17,733 bases of DNA from Sphingomonadales bacterium (GTDB lineage: Bacteria > Pseudomonadota > Alphaproteobacteria > Sphingomonadales > Sphingomonadaceae), in the NCBI GenBank assembly GCA_018067055.1, contig JAGPVK010000162.1:1-17733 (forward strand), given 5' to 3'. A model generated the notes under the pieces. It made no database searches, was not told the DNA's origin, and saw only the letters and a list, made by a program, of their open reading frames with translations. The position numbers and the translations under genes were made by a program. Of this stretch, positions 1 through 6,798 are shown piece by piece. Numbering within the stretch: the first letter of the stretch is position 1; each line of letters starts with the position of its first letter.

Positions 1-33
1 CTTAAATCGTCCGCATTCGGGATGTAGCTGACA

Positions 34-150
34 TTAGCAATTGCTCTTCTCAATGACCGCTTCCCCATCCAGTTTCAGCCTTTCAGTGCGCTCCAGAAGG
101 GTGCCGATAGCGGCCGACTGTTGGGCAAAAATGGTAAAAAGCCCGAGAAA
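34..150 (-). pseudogene. Possible remnant of a coding sequence, no start codon
   Basis: The leftward frame stays open for 38 codons between a TAG (153-151) and a TAA (36-34). The translation looks protein-like (contains IGTLLERTERLKLDGEAVIE, helical and charged) but has no ATG, GTG or TTG. It could be the 3' end of a decayed or frameshifted gene, or chance. I recognise no family. Nothing else is visible in positions 1-197 apart from the stem-loop that overlaps the upstream end of this frame. Confidence 0.15.
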
Positions 151-187
151 CTAACGTAAATTGCTGGCATCGAAACATCTTCTCGGG
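136..187 (-). terminator. Possible intrinsic terminator after moeA
   Basis: Read leftward, the 8-bp arms CCCGAGAA (187-180) and TTCTCGGG (149-142) form a perfect stem. It is followed at once by C-TTTTT (141-136) and a second T-run a few bases on. It begins 11 bp beyond the moeA stop, where the trpGDC-moaC-moeA transcript should end. The 30-nt loop is long for an intrinsic terminator, so this is only a moderate call. Confidence 0.4.
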
Positions 188-197
188 ACGCTACCAA

Positions 198-1382
198 CTA
201 TATCGCAATATAAGGCACTATTGCACCCGCCTCAGCCGAAGCTGCATCGGCCTCGCGGCAGAGCAAGGCATTGGCCGCAGCGAGCACCGAAAGTTTGGCG
301 CTGTCCTGGCTGCCAAACGGTGTAATCCCGTCCTGGTCGACCTTCGCCCGCAAAAACTGGGCCCGGGGGCCGTTGGCGGGGAGGGCTTCGGTGGTTGCCG
401 CGCTCTGATAGTCGGGCAGATAACGGGCGGCTCCGGCCATGAAGCGGATTAGCGGCAGCAGAAACAGGGTGGCCGAGACAAAGGCAGAAGCGGGGTTGCC
501 GGGGAGCGCCAAGATCACCGTCTTGCCCAATTTCCCGGCCATCACCGGCTTGCCCGGCCGCATCGCGATCTTGTAGAAATCGATCTCGGCGCCGAGCTTG
601 CGGAAGGCGGGGCCGACCAGATCATGGTCGCCGACCGATGCGCCGCCGATGGTGACGATGATATCGCAGTCCTTTGCGCTGTCCAGCGCCGCGCACAGCG
701 CATCCATATCGTCAGGAATGCGGCTCAGGCTGCGAGTCTCGGCGGTCAGGCCGGACAGCATCGCGGACAGCATGACGTCATTGCTGGCGGGTATCTGATG
801 GGGCAGGGTGGCGCTGCCCGGCGCGACCAGTTCGTCGCCGGTCGAAACCACCGCCACTCGCGGCTGTTTGCCGACCGCCAATTCGCCATAGCCGGCAATC
901 ACCGCTTCGCCGAGCGCCGCCGGGTTGAGCAGGCTACCCGCGGGCAAGCCGATGCTGCCTTGCGCGAAATCACCGCCCTGATGGCGGACATGCCGACCTT
1001 TTTCGGGCGAAGGCTCTGCGGTCAGGCGGATGGTCGTGCCATCGGCCGCGACATTTTCCTGCATGACCACGGTATCGGCGCCTTCCGGTAGCAAGGCTCC
1101 GGTAAAGATGCGAGCAGTCTCTCCGGCTTTCAGCGCGGCGCACGGCGGGCTGCCTGCCTTGCATTCGCCGACCAGCGTCCAGGGACCGTCGCGATCCTCG
1201 AAACGGATCGCATAGCCGTCCATCGCCGACATATCGGCGGCGGGCTGCTCGCGTTTCGCGATCAGGTCTGCGGCGAGATAGCGTCCGAGCGCGGCATGAA
1301 CGGAAAGCGTTTCCGTCGGCAGGCGAGCGGCCAGCGCGATCATTCGCTGCTGCGCTTGTTCGAGAGGGACGAGTTCGCTCAT
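198..1382 (-). CDS. moeA: Molybdopterin molybdenumtransferase MoeA
   Basis: MoeA inserts molybdate into adenylylated molybdopterin, the last step of molybdenum-cofactor synthesis in the cytoplasm. The 394-aa length is normal for the family. Visible motifs are the N-terminal MDGYA (54-58), STGDEL (180-185) at the start of the MoCF-binding domain, IPASN (197-201), GGASVGDHD (246-254), RPGKPV (275-280) and LPGNPAS (293-299), followed by a C-terminal beta domain. The ATG overlaps the moaC stop as ATGA (1379-1382), which fixes the start and implies translational coupling. It is the last gene of the trpGDC-moaC-moeA run, with a possible terminator just beyond. Identification is firm; specificity for Mo rather than W cannot be read from sequence. 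Confidence 0.95.
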   Translation of the reverse strand: MSELVPLEQAQQRMIALAARLPTETLSVHAALGRYLAADLIAKREQPAADMSAMDGYAIRFEDRDGPWTLVGECKAGSPPCAALKAGETARIFTGALLPEGADTVVMQENVAADGTTIRLTAEPSPEKGRHVRHQGGDFAQGSIGLPAGSLLNPAALGEAVIAGYGELAVGKQPRVAVVSTGDELVAPGSATLPHQIPASNDVMLSAMLSGLTAETRSLSRIPDDMDALCAALDSAKDCDIIVTIGGASVGDHDLVGPAFRKLGAEIDFYKIAMRPGKPVMAGKLGKTVILALPGNPASAFVSATLFLLPLIRFMAGAARYLPDYQSAATTEALPANGPRAQFLRAKVDQDGITPFGSQDSAKLSVLAAANALLCREADAASAEAGAIVPYIAI

Positions 1383-1849
1383 TCCGCGGTCCAGTCTCCC
1401 GACTTGCCGCCGCTTTTGGAGAGCAGCCGAATATCGCGGATCACCATATCCGTCTGCATCGCCTTCGACATGTCATAGATTGTCAAGAGTGCGACAGAAC
1501 AGGCTGTTAAGGCTTCCATTTCTACGCCGGTCTTGCCGGTCAGCCGCGCCATCGACGAGACCTTGATCCCATCGTCCAGAAAGGTGAAATCGACCGCTAC
1601 TTTGGTCAGCGCCAGCGGGTGGCACAGGGGGATCAGGTCGCTGGTCTTTTTTGCCGCCATGATCCCGGCAATGCGCGCGGTTGCCAGCACATCGCCCTTC
1701 TTCATCATATTGGCCTTTATTGCTTCCAATAGTTCCAGTTTCATCGCGATCCAGCCCTCGGCATGGGCCTCACGAACCGTGTCCGCCTTGCCGCCCACGT
1801 CAACCATATGGGCCGCGCCGGTGCCGTCGATATGGGTTAGTTCGCTCAT
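1379..1849 (-). CDS. moaC: Cyclic pyranopterin monophosphate synthase MoaC
   Basis: MoaC converts the MoaA product (3',8-cyclo-7,8-dihydro-GTP) to cyclic pyranopterin monophosphate, the first committed intermediate of molybdenum-cofactor synthesis. At 156 aa it has the usual size. The conserved [13 protein letters not shown] stretch (67-79, His77), GVEMEAL (108-114, Glu110 and Glu112) and YDMSKA (125-130, Asp126 and Lys129) carry the known active-site residues. Its ATG overlaps the trpC stop as ATGA (1846-1849) and its TGA overlaps the moeA start in the same way, so it sits inside a tightly coupled transcript. MoaA, its upstream partner, is not in the window. Confidence 0.96.
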   Translation of the reverse strand: MSELTHIDGTGAAHMVDVGGKADTVREAHAEGWIAMKLELLEAIKANMMKKGDVLATARIAGIMAAKKTSDLIPLCHPLALTKVAVDFTFLDDGIKVSSMARLTGKTGVEMEALTACSVALLTIYDMSKAMQTDMVIRDIRLLSKSGGKSGDWTAE

Positions 1850-2637
1850 TTCGTTCCTGTCAGCAGCGCGCGGGTTGCGCTCTCGACATTAGCCTGTCGC
1901 ATGAGCGATTCACCTACCAAAAAGGCGCGGGCGCCCGATTGCGACAATCGCTGGCAATCCTCATAGGTGAAGATACCGCTTTCCGAGACCATGATCCGGT
2001 CGTCGGGGACCAGCTTTGCCAGCCGCTCGGTCTGGTCGAGGCTGGTCTCGAAGGTCTTCAAATTGCGGTTGTTGATGCCGAGCAGCGGCGATTGCAGCTT
2101 CAGCGCCCGTTCCAGTTCCGCTTCGTCATGCACCTCGATCAGCGCGTCCATACCGAGAGACAACGCTTCTGCCTCGATTTCCGCTGCCAGAGCATCGTCC
2201 AGCACCGCCATGATGATCAATATCGCATCCGCGCCGAGCGCCCGCGATTCGGCGACCTGCCAGGGATCGACCATGAAATCCTTGCGCAGGCAGGGCAGGT
2301 CAACCGCAGCGCGCGCGGCGACCAGAGATTCGTCTGCGCCCTGAAAATAGGGCTGGTCGGTCAAAACCGACAGGCAGGCAGCGCCACCGGCCTGATAGGC
2401 ACGCGCATGGGAAGGGGGATCGAAATCCTCGCGGATCAGGCCCTTGGACGGGCTGGCTTTCTTGATTTCCGCGATCAGGGCAAAGCCGGTGGCGGATTTT
2501 TCGCGGATCGCTGCGGCAAAACCGCGCGGTGCGGTCTGACGAGCGATATCATCGCTGAGCTTCGACGCCGGGATATCAGCCTTCCGTTGCCGGACATATT
2601 CCCGCGTCGTCGCGCAGATTTCTTCAAGCTTGTTCAT
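1846..2637 (-). CDS. trpC: Indole-3-glycerol phosphate synthase TrpC
   Basis: TrpC closes the indole ring, converting CdRP to indole-3-glycerol phosphate with loss of CO2 and water; it is a cytoplasmic TIM barrel. The 263-aa protein has the family motifs in order: [14 protein letters not shown] (53-66), LRKDF (117-121), ALIEVHDE (165-172), GINNRNL (187-193), SESGI (218-222) and LVGESLM (240-246). An in-frame ATG lies 18 bases upstream, but the start at 2637 is preferred because it overlaps the trpD stop as ATGA (2634-2637), like every other junction in this cluster, and begins at the usual MNKLEEI-type N-terminus. It is a monofunctional TrpC, not fused to TrpF. Confidence 0.96.
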   Translation of the reverse strand: MNKLEEICATTREYVRQRKADIPASKLSDDIARQTAPRGFAAAIREKSATGFALIAEIKKASPSKGLIREDFDPPSHARAYQAGGAACLSVLTDQPYFQGADESLVAARAAVDLPCLRKDFMVDPWQVAESRALGADAILIIMAVLDDALAAEIEAEALSLGMDALIEVHDEAELERALKLQSPLLGINNRNLKTFETSLDQTERLAKLVPDDRIMVSESGIFTYEDCQRLSQSGARAFLVGESLMRQANVESATRALLTGTK

Positions 2638-3620
2638 TGATTGGCGATCCAGCAATTGAGCATGGCGTTGGCAAGGCCCTTGTCGAGCGCCTCCGCCGCT
2701 TCCTCGACCCCTTCCTCCCAGCTGTCGACTTCTCCGGCGACCATCAGCGCCGCGGCGCTGTTGAGCAGCACGGCATCACGATAGGCGGAGTGCTCGCCCT
2801 GCAGCAGCGCCTTGAGCGCAGCGGCGTTATAGGCCGGGTCGCCACCCTTTATTGCTTCTGCAGGATGGCTGGGCAGGCCCGCGTCTTCCGGGGTGATCCG
2901 GCTGATGGTGACGGTGCCATCGCTGATCATGGCCACTCGGCTCGGGCCGGAAATGCTGAGCTCGTCGAGGCCTTCCTCGCCAGAGACGATCATCGCCTTG
3001 TCATAGCCCAGCTGCGCCGCCGCTTCGGCATAGGTTGCGACCAGATCGGGCGAAGCCACGCCGATCAGCTGACGCTTGACCCGCGCCGGATTGCACAGCG
3101 GACCGAGCAGATTGAAGATCGTCCGGCGGCCGATTGCCTTGCGGATCGGTCCCAGCGGCCCGAGCGCCGGATGATGGTTGGGCGCGAAGAAAAAGCCGAT
3201 GCCGATCTCGCGCAGATTCTGCTCGGCCTTGGTTGCGGCTTTCACCAGATCGAGACCGAGCGCTTCCAGCGTGTCCGCCGCGCCAGCCTTGCTCGACGCG
3301 GCGCGGTTGCCATGCTTCGCCATCGGGATATCGCACGCGGCCACGACCAGCGAGGTGGCAGTGGAAATATTCAGACTATGGCTGCCATCGCCGCCGGTGC
3401 CGCAGACATCAATGGCATTGGCCGGCGCATCGACACCGATCATCCGGGCGCGCATTTCTGCCGCTGCTGCTGCGATCTCGGTCGACGTCTCGCCGCGGTC
3501 GGCTAACGCAAACAGAAAGTTGGTAACCTCTTCTGCCGAACAGGATCCGTCCAATATCGCGGCAAAAGCTGCGCGGGCCTCTGCTTCGGACAGCGGCTTC
3601 GCCGGATCGGGCAGAGTCAT
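2634..3620 (-). CDS. trpD: Anthranilate phosphoribosyltransferase TrpD
   Basis: TrpD joins anthranilate to phosphoribosyl pyrophosphate to give phosphoribosylanthranilate. The 328-aa protein shows the PRPP-binding [17 protein letters not shown] segment (71-87), [12 protein letters not shown] (102-113), the anthranilate-site [18 protein letters not shown] region (157-174) and the metal-binding GLDELS (217-222, Asp219-Glu220). It is a stand-alone TrpD, with the glutaminase encoded separately as trpG. Both junctions are 4-base ATGA overlaps (3617-3620 with trpG, 2634-2637 with trpC), so stoichiometric coupled translation is likely. Nothing is odd about the protein. Confidence 0.97.
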   Translation of the reverse strand: MTLPDPAKPLSEAEARAAFAAILDGSCSAEEVTNFLFALADRGETSTEIAAAAAEMRARMIGVDAPANAIDVCGTGGDGSHSLNISTATSLVVAACDIPMAKHGNRAASSKAGAADTLEALGLDLVKAATKAEQNLREIGIGFFFAPNHHPALGPLGPIRKAIGRRTIFNLLGPLCNPARVKRQLIGVASPDLVATYAEAAAQLGYDKAMIVSGEEGLDELSISGPSRVAMISDGTVTISRITPEDAGLPSHPAEAIKGGDPAYNAAALKALLQGEHSAYRDAVLLNSAAALMVAGEVDSWEEGVEEAAEALDKGLANAMLNCWIANQ

Positions 3621-4201
3621 GCCGCTTCCTTCGCTTCGATCCCCGCAATCGCCATGAAATTCGCCAGCAGCGCATGGCCATGTTCGGTGGCGATACTTTC
3701 CGGGTGGAATTGTACGCCGTGAATCGGCAGGCTTTCGTGGCGAAAGCCCATCACCGAACCATCGTCGGCGGTGGCGTTGACCGGCAGGCAGGCGGGAATA
3801 TCCTCGACAATCAGCGAATGATAGCGGGTCGCGGTATAAGGCGAGGGCAGGCCGGCAAAGACGCCGCTGCCGTCATGGGTGACCGGCGACGTCTTGCCGT
3901 GCATCAGCCCGCCGCGCACGACCTTGCCGCCAAAATGCTGGCCAATGCTCTGGTGGCCAAGGCAGACACCGAGCAATGGCTTTCCGGCATCGGCGCAGGC
4001 GGCGACCAGATCGAGCGAGATGCCCGCTTCATTCGGAGTGCACGGACCGGGCGAGATCAGAAATGCCTGCGCACCCGTGCGCAGCGCCTCTGCGGCGGTC
4101 AGCGCGTCATTGCGTTCCACCCGCACCTCTGCGCCCAGTTCCATCAGATAATGGACCAGGTTGAAGGTGAAGCTGTCATAATTGTCGATGACCAAAATCA
4201 T
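3617..4201 (-). CDS. trpG: Anthranilate synthase glutamine amidotransferase subunit TrpG
   Basis: TrpG hydrolyses glutamine and supplies ammonia to TrpE for anthranilate synthesis; it may also serve PabB. The 194-aa class-I glutaminase begins with the typical [15 protein letters not shown], then [11 protein letters not shown] (50-60), the nucleophile elbow GVCLGHQ (Cys80), YHSL (127-130) and VQFHPES with His166 and Glu168 completing the triad. It is first in the ATGA-coupled trpGDC-moaC-moeA run. TrpE lies about 1 kb upstream, separated by two other genes. The only Shine-Dalgarno-like sequence upstream is a weak AGGC. I found no leader peptide rich in Trp codons in the 196-bp upstream gap, so classical attenuation is not supported. 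Confidence 0.96.
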   Translation of the reverse strand: MILVIDNYDSFTFNLVHYLMELGAEVRVERNDALTAAEALRTGAQAFLISPGPCTPNEAGISLDLVAACADAGKPLLGVCLGHQSIGQHFGGKVVRGGLMHGKTSPVTHDGSGVFAGLPSPYTATRYHSLIVEDIPACLPVNATADDGSVMGFRHESLPIHGVQFHPESIATEHGHALLANFMAIAGIEAKEAA

Positions 4202-4298
4202 GCCAAGCTGCCTAGTGGGAAATATCCCTCAGGCCAAGTGATTCTGCGAAGGCTTTGACCTGCGCCTTTGCGGTGATAGGGAAATAGCCAACAACATG

Positions 4299-4369
4299 CC
4301 GTTAGCGCTGAGCCTGTCGAAGTGCGGCTCTGGACTTGAAGCGTCCTTCGACAGGCCCAGTGCTAGTGG
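4299..4369. repeat. Sphingomonad-type palindromic repeat, intergenic copy
   Basis: Two 24-base arms (4299-4322 and 4346-4369) are inverted repeats with 20 of 24 positions matching; three of the four mismatches would be G-U pairs in rightward RNA. The core is CTGAGCCTGTCGAAG (4308-4322) against CTTCGACAGGCCCAG (4346-4360), with a 23-nt loop. The core matches a second copy inside trpE (6097-6172) at 14 of 15 positions in the left arm. It lies between divergent trpG and the rightward gene at 4398. Role unknown; REP/BIME-like elements often sit between genes and may affect mRNA ends. Confidence 0.75.
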
Positions 4370-4397
4370 TTCTTTAAAAAAGTTCTGGAGAATCATC

Positions 4398-4700
4398 ATG
4401 GGCGAACCCGTCACCGTCAATATCCCCCATAAACTGGGGCTGGCAGAAGCCAAAAACCGGATCGGCAGCGGTGTCCACACGCTGAGCGATATCATCCCGG
4501 GTGCGAGCCTGACCGGCCATCACTGGGAAGGCGACCATCTCCACTTCACGCTCGAGGCTGTCGGCCAGCGCATCGTCAGCGACATGCACGTCCGCGAAGA
4601 CGAGGTCTACGCCGTTTTCGACCTGCCGCCGATGCTGGCGATGTTCGCCAACAAGATCAAGGCAAAGCTGATGAAGGAAGCGCCGAAGATGCTGGAGTGA
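4398..4700 (+). CDS. Polyhydroxyalkanoic acid system family protein
   Basis: The 100-aa cytoplasmic-looking protein has no signal peptide or membrane segment. It resembles the small PHA_gran_rgn family (putative polyhydroxyalkanoate granule-associated/regulatory proteins): an N-terminal VNIPHKLGLAEAKNRI segment, a central strand-rich GHHWEGDHLHFTLEA part and a C-terminal helix ending KAKLMKEAPKMLE. An upstream in-frame ATG at 4296 would read through the palindromic repeat. I choose 4398 because GGAG (4387-4390) is 7 bases upstream and the family homology begins there. It is the only rightward gene between 198 and 8742 and no PHA synthase is nearby, so the link to PHA comes only from the family name. 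Confidence 0.75.
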   Translation: MGEPVTVNIPHKLGLAEAKNRIGSGVHTLSDIIPGASLTGHHWEGDHLHFTLEAVGQRIVSDMHVREDEVYAVFDLPPMLAMFANKIKAKLMKEAPKMLE

Positions 4701-4802
4701 GGGCGGTTGGTCGACCCAGTCTAGCGCCGGGCTGATCCCGGAGTCTCTCTCTCTCTGCTCGTTTTCGGGAGGAAAGAGCAAGCTCTCGCCGCTGTTCCGG
4801 AT

Positions 4803-5159
4803 TTAGCTGTCGTCACCATCGACGGCAGAAGTAAGGCGATCAAGCCAGGCTTGCGCCTGTTTGGGTTCTCCGGCAGCCTGGGGGCCGACCGGCCCCCGTG
4901 ACGCGAGGAATTGCCGGTGCAGTTCGAACGGAGGCATGAAGAGAATTTCCCGCGCCCTATCTATCTCTTGACCTATTTCCTTCAGTTCGATGATTGTAGG
5001 AGCGATGGCTGCGCGGGTCCATCGATCCCCATTGTGGTCAAAAAGGCCCCATTTGCCTGCGGCGGCTGTTCGCAATGCATCGAGCAGCAACGCCTCATAG
5101 TCCATTTCTAAATCAGAGCGATGGGCATCTAGGCGGTCAAGACGATCAGCTTTGGACAT
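4803..5159 (-). CDS. Conserved hypothetical protein, 118 aa
   Basis: I do not recognise a characterised family. The protein looks real: mostly helical, acidic, with no signal peptide or membrane span. It has a central AAGKWGLFDHNGDRW motif (34-48) followed by IIELKEIGQEIDRAREIL and an FELHRQFLASRG segment. I have an impression of similar proteins in sphingomonads but cannot confirm this. It lies 81 bp downstream of trpE on the same strand, so it could be cotranscribed with ppiD-trpE. No clear ribosome-binding site precedes the ATG at 5159, and a start at the Met of MDYEALLL (codon 19) is possible. It converges with the rightward gene ending at 4700. Confidence 0.65.
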   Translation of the reverse strand: MSKADRLDRLDAHRSDLEMDYEALLLDALRTAAAGKWGLFDHNGDRWTRAAIAPTIIELKEIGQEIDRAREILFMPPFELHRQFLASRGPVGPQAAGEPKQAQAWLDRLTSAVDGDDS

Positions 5160-5240
5160 TGCGGCGCTTTACAACGCCGTTATACCATTGGCAATCAATG
5201 CCGGAAATGCCATTTTTTCGCCGGAGACGGATTATCCGGC

Positions 5241-6791
5241 TTACTGCCCAAACCCGACATCCCGCGCTCGCTTCACCGCCTCCTTTGCCGCTGCCAGCAA
5301 GGCCCCGGCCTTGGCTTCGCATTCTGCCTGTTCATAGGCGGGATTGCTGTCCGCGACGATCCCTGCGCCGGCCTGCACATGCAGCATGCCGTCCTTCACA
5401 ATCCCGGTCCTCAGCACGATACAGCTGTCCATGCTGCCGTCGGGCGAGAAATAGCCGACGCCGCCGGCATAAGCGCCGCGGGTTTCGGGTTCCAGTTCGG
5501 CAATGATCTGGCAGGCGCGCACTTTTGGCGCGCCGCTGACCGTGCCGGCGGGGAAGCCGGCGAACAGGGCGTCGAGCGCATCCTTGTCCGGGGCCAGCTG
5601 GCCGACGACGTTGGAGACGATATGCATGACATGGCTGTAAAATTCGACCGTGTAGCTGTCCGTGACCTCGACGCTGTGCGCGGTCGAGACGCGGCCGACG
5701 TCATTGCGACCGAGATCGAGCAGCATCAGATGTTCGGCCCGTTCCTTGGGGTCGGCGAGCAGGCTGTCCCGGTTCGCCTTGTCCTCGGCTGCATTCTTGC
5801 CGCGCGGGCGGGTTCCGGCAATCGGTCGGATGGTGACCTCGCCATCGCGCGCGCGGACGAGGATTTCCGGACTGGAGCCGGTCAGCGCAAAGCCGGGCAG
5901 GTCGAGGAAGAACAGGAAGGGTGACGGATTGATCCGGCGGAGCGCGCGGTATAATTCTATCGGCGGCAGCGTGAACGGCGTGGTGAAGCGCTGCGCCAGC
6001 ACCACCTGGAAGATGTCGCCTGCCTCGATATATTCCTTGGCGCGCAGCACCATCTGGGCATATTTTTCGGGCGGGACTTGAGGAGAAAACTCTACTCCGT
6101 TCGGGCTGAGCTTGTCGAAGCCAGGCTGTTCATTGCCTGCCAACTGTCCTTCGACATGCGCAGGGCGAACGGCGGCGGATAGTCCTCGTTCGACTTCATC
6201 CAGCCGCTCTTCCGCGGAAGTAATCTTTATCTCGCTGTCACCATCACTCTCGGGCCAGACCGGCGCGACCAGAAACAGTTCATCGGCCAGCCGGTCAAAG
6301 ATCAGGATCACCGTCGGTCGGACGAACAGCATGTCGGGCAGGTCCAGTTCGGACTGCGGCGCGCGCGGCAGTTTCTCGACCAGGCCGATGGTTTCATAGC
6401 CGAAATAGCCGACCAGACAGGCGAGGGCGCGAGGCAATTCTTCCGGCACATTCATCTGGCAGGCTTTGACCAGATTGCGCAGGGCAGAGAGGCTGTCGCC
6501 GCTTTCCGGGGCAAAGGCCTCGCGATCCTTCAGCCAATCACGATTGATCGCGGCCTGCTTGCCATCGGCGCGAAAAACCAGATCGGGTGCCAGGCCAAGC
6601 AGGCTGTGCCGTCCGCGGGTCTCACCGCCTTCGACCGATTCCAGCAGAAAATCGCCGCGGCCCTCCTCCATCAATTTCAATGCAGCGGATACCGGCGTTT
6701 CGGTATCCGCGACCTGACGGCGCCAGATCAGCGCCGGTCTGTCGCTGTCCAGGGCCGCGCGCGCCGCTTCGGTGCCGAAACTGCCCGCCAT
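5241..6791 (-). CDS. trpE: Anthranilate synthase component I TrpE
   Basis: TrpE converts chorismate to anthranilate using ammonia from TrpG, the committed step to tryptophan. The 516-aa protein has an N-terminal regulatory domain (about 20-175) with the LLES motif (49-52) of the tryptophan feedback site, then a chorismate-binding domain (about 240-505). That domain contains GDIFQVVLAQRF (258-269), TGSSPEIL (304-311), IRPIAGTRPRG (321-331), LDLGRNDVGRV (358-368), FPAGTVSGAPK (413-423) and QAGAGIVADS (473-482). Feedback inhibition by Trp is therefore expected. Residues about 207-232 in the inter-domain linker are encoded by a palindromic repeat. The start lies 7 bp after the ppiD stop, suggesting cotranscription; no strong ribosome-binding site is visible. 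Confidence 0.96.
   Translation of the reverse strand: MAGSFGTEAARAALDSDRPALIWRRQVADTETPVSAALKLMEEGRGDFLLESVEGGETRGRHSLLGLAPDLVFRADGKQAAINRDWLKDREAFAPESGDSLSALRNLVKACQMNVPEELPRALACLVGYFGYETIGLVEKLPRAPQSELDLPDMLFVRPTVILIFDRLADELFLVAPVWPESDGDSEIKITSAEERLDEVERGLSAAVRPAHVEGQLAGNEQPGFDKLSPNGVEFSPQVPPEKYAQMVLRAKEYIEAGDIFQVVLAQRFTTPFTLPPIELYRALRRINPSPFLFFLDLPGFALTGSSPEILVRARDGEVTIRPIAGTRPRGKNAAEDKANRDSLLADPKERAEHLMLLDLGRNDVGRVSTAHSVEVTDSYTVEFYSHVMHIVSNVVGQLAPDKDALDALFAGFPAGTVSGAPKVRACQIIAELEPETRGAYAGGVGYFSPDGSMDSCIVLRTGIVKDGMLHVQAGAGIVADSNPAYEQAECEAKAGALLAAAKEAVKRARDVGFGQ
6097..6172. repeat. Palindromic repeat inside the trpE coding sequence
   Basis: Arms 6097-6120 and 6149-6172 are inverted repeats with 20 of 24 matches, including a perfect outer CCGTTCG/CGAACGG, around a 28-nt loop. 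The inner core CTGAGCTTGTCGAAG (6106-6120) is nearly identical to the intergenic copy at 4308-4322 and lies in the same orientation. In trpE it is read in frame as residues about 207-232 (including FDKLSPNG), in the linker between the N-terminal domain and the chorismate-binding domain. Confidence 0.8.
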
Positions 6792-6798
6792 CGATATG

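Noticed and set aside
1453..1470. Third copy of the CTTCGACA palindrome core inside moaC
   Set aside because: Only one half-site is present; it encodes the conserved YDMSKA motif and has no second arm, so it is coincidence.
1681..2640. Long rightward open frame of 319 codons opposite trpC
   Set aside because: It is a shadow of trpC/moaC in the opposite strand; its sequence is rich in Arg/Gly/Gln and resembles no family, while the leftward frames carry full motif sets.
4202..4400. Trp attenuator/leader peptide before trpG
   Set aside because: No short frame with adjacent Trp codons and no terminator/antiterminator pair was visible on the leftward strand. The only leader-like frame (starting MLLAISL) has no Trp.
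4744..4756. TC dinucleotide run (6.5 units) as a phase-variable tract
   Set aside because: It lies between two converging gene ends, outside coding and promoter sequence, and is too short to argue for programmed slippage.
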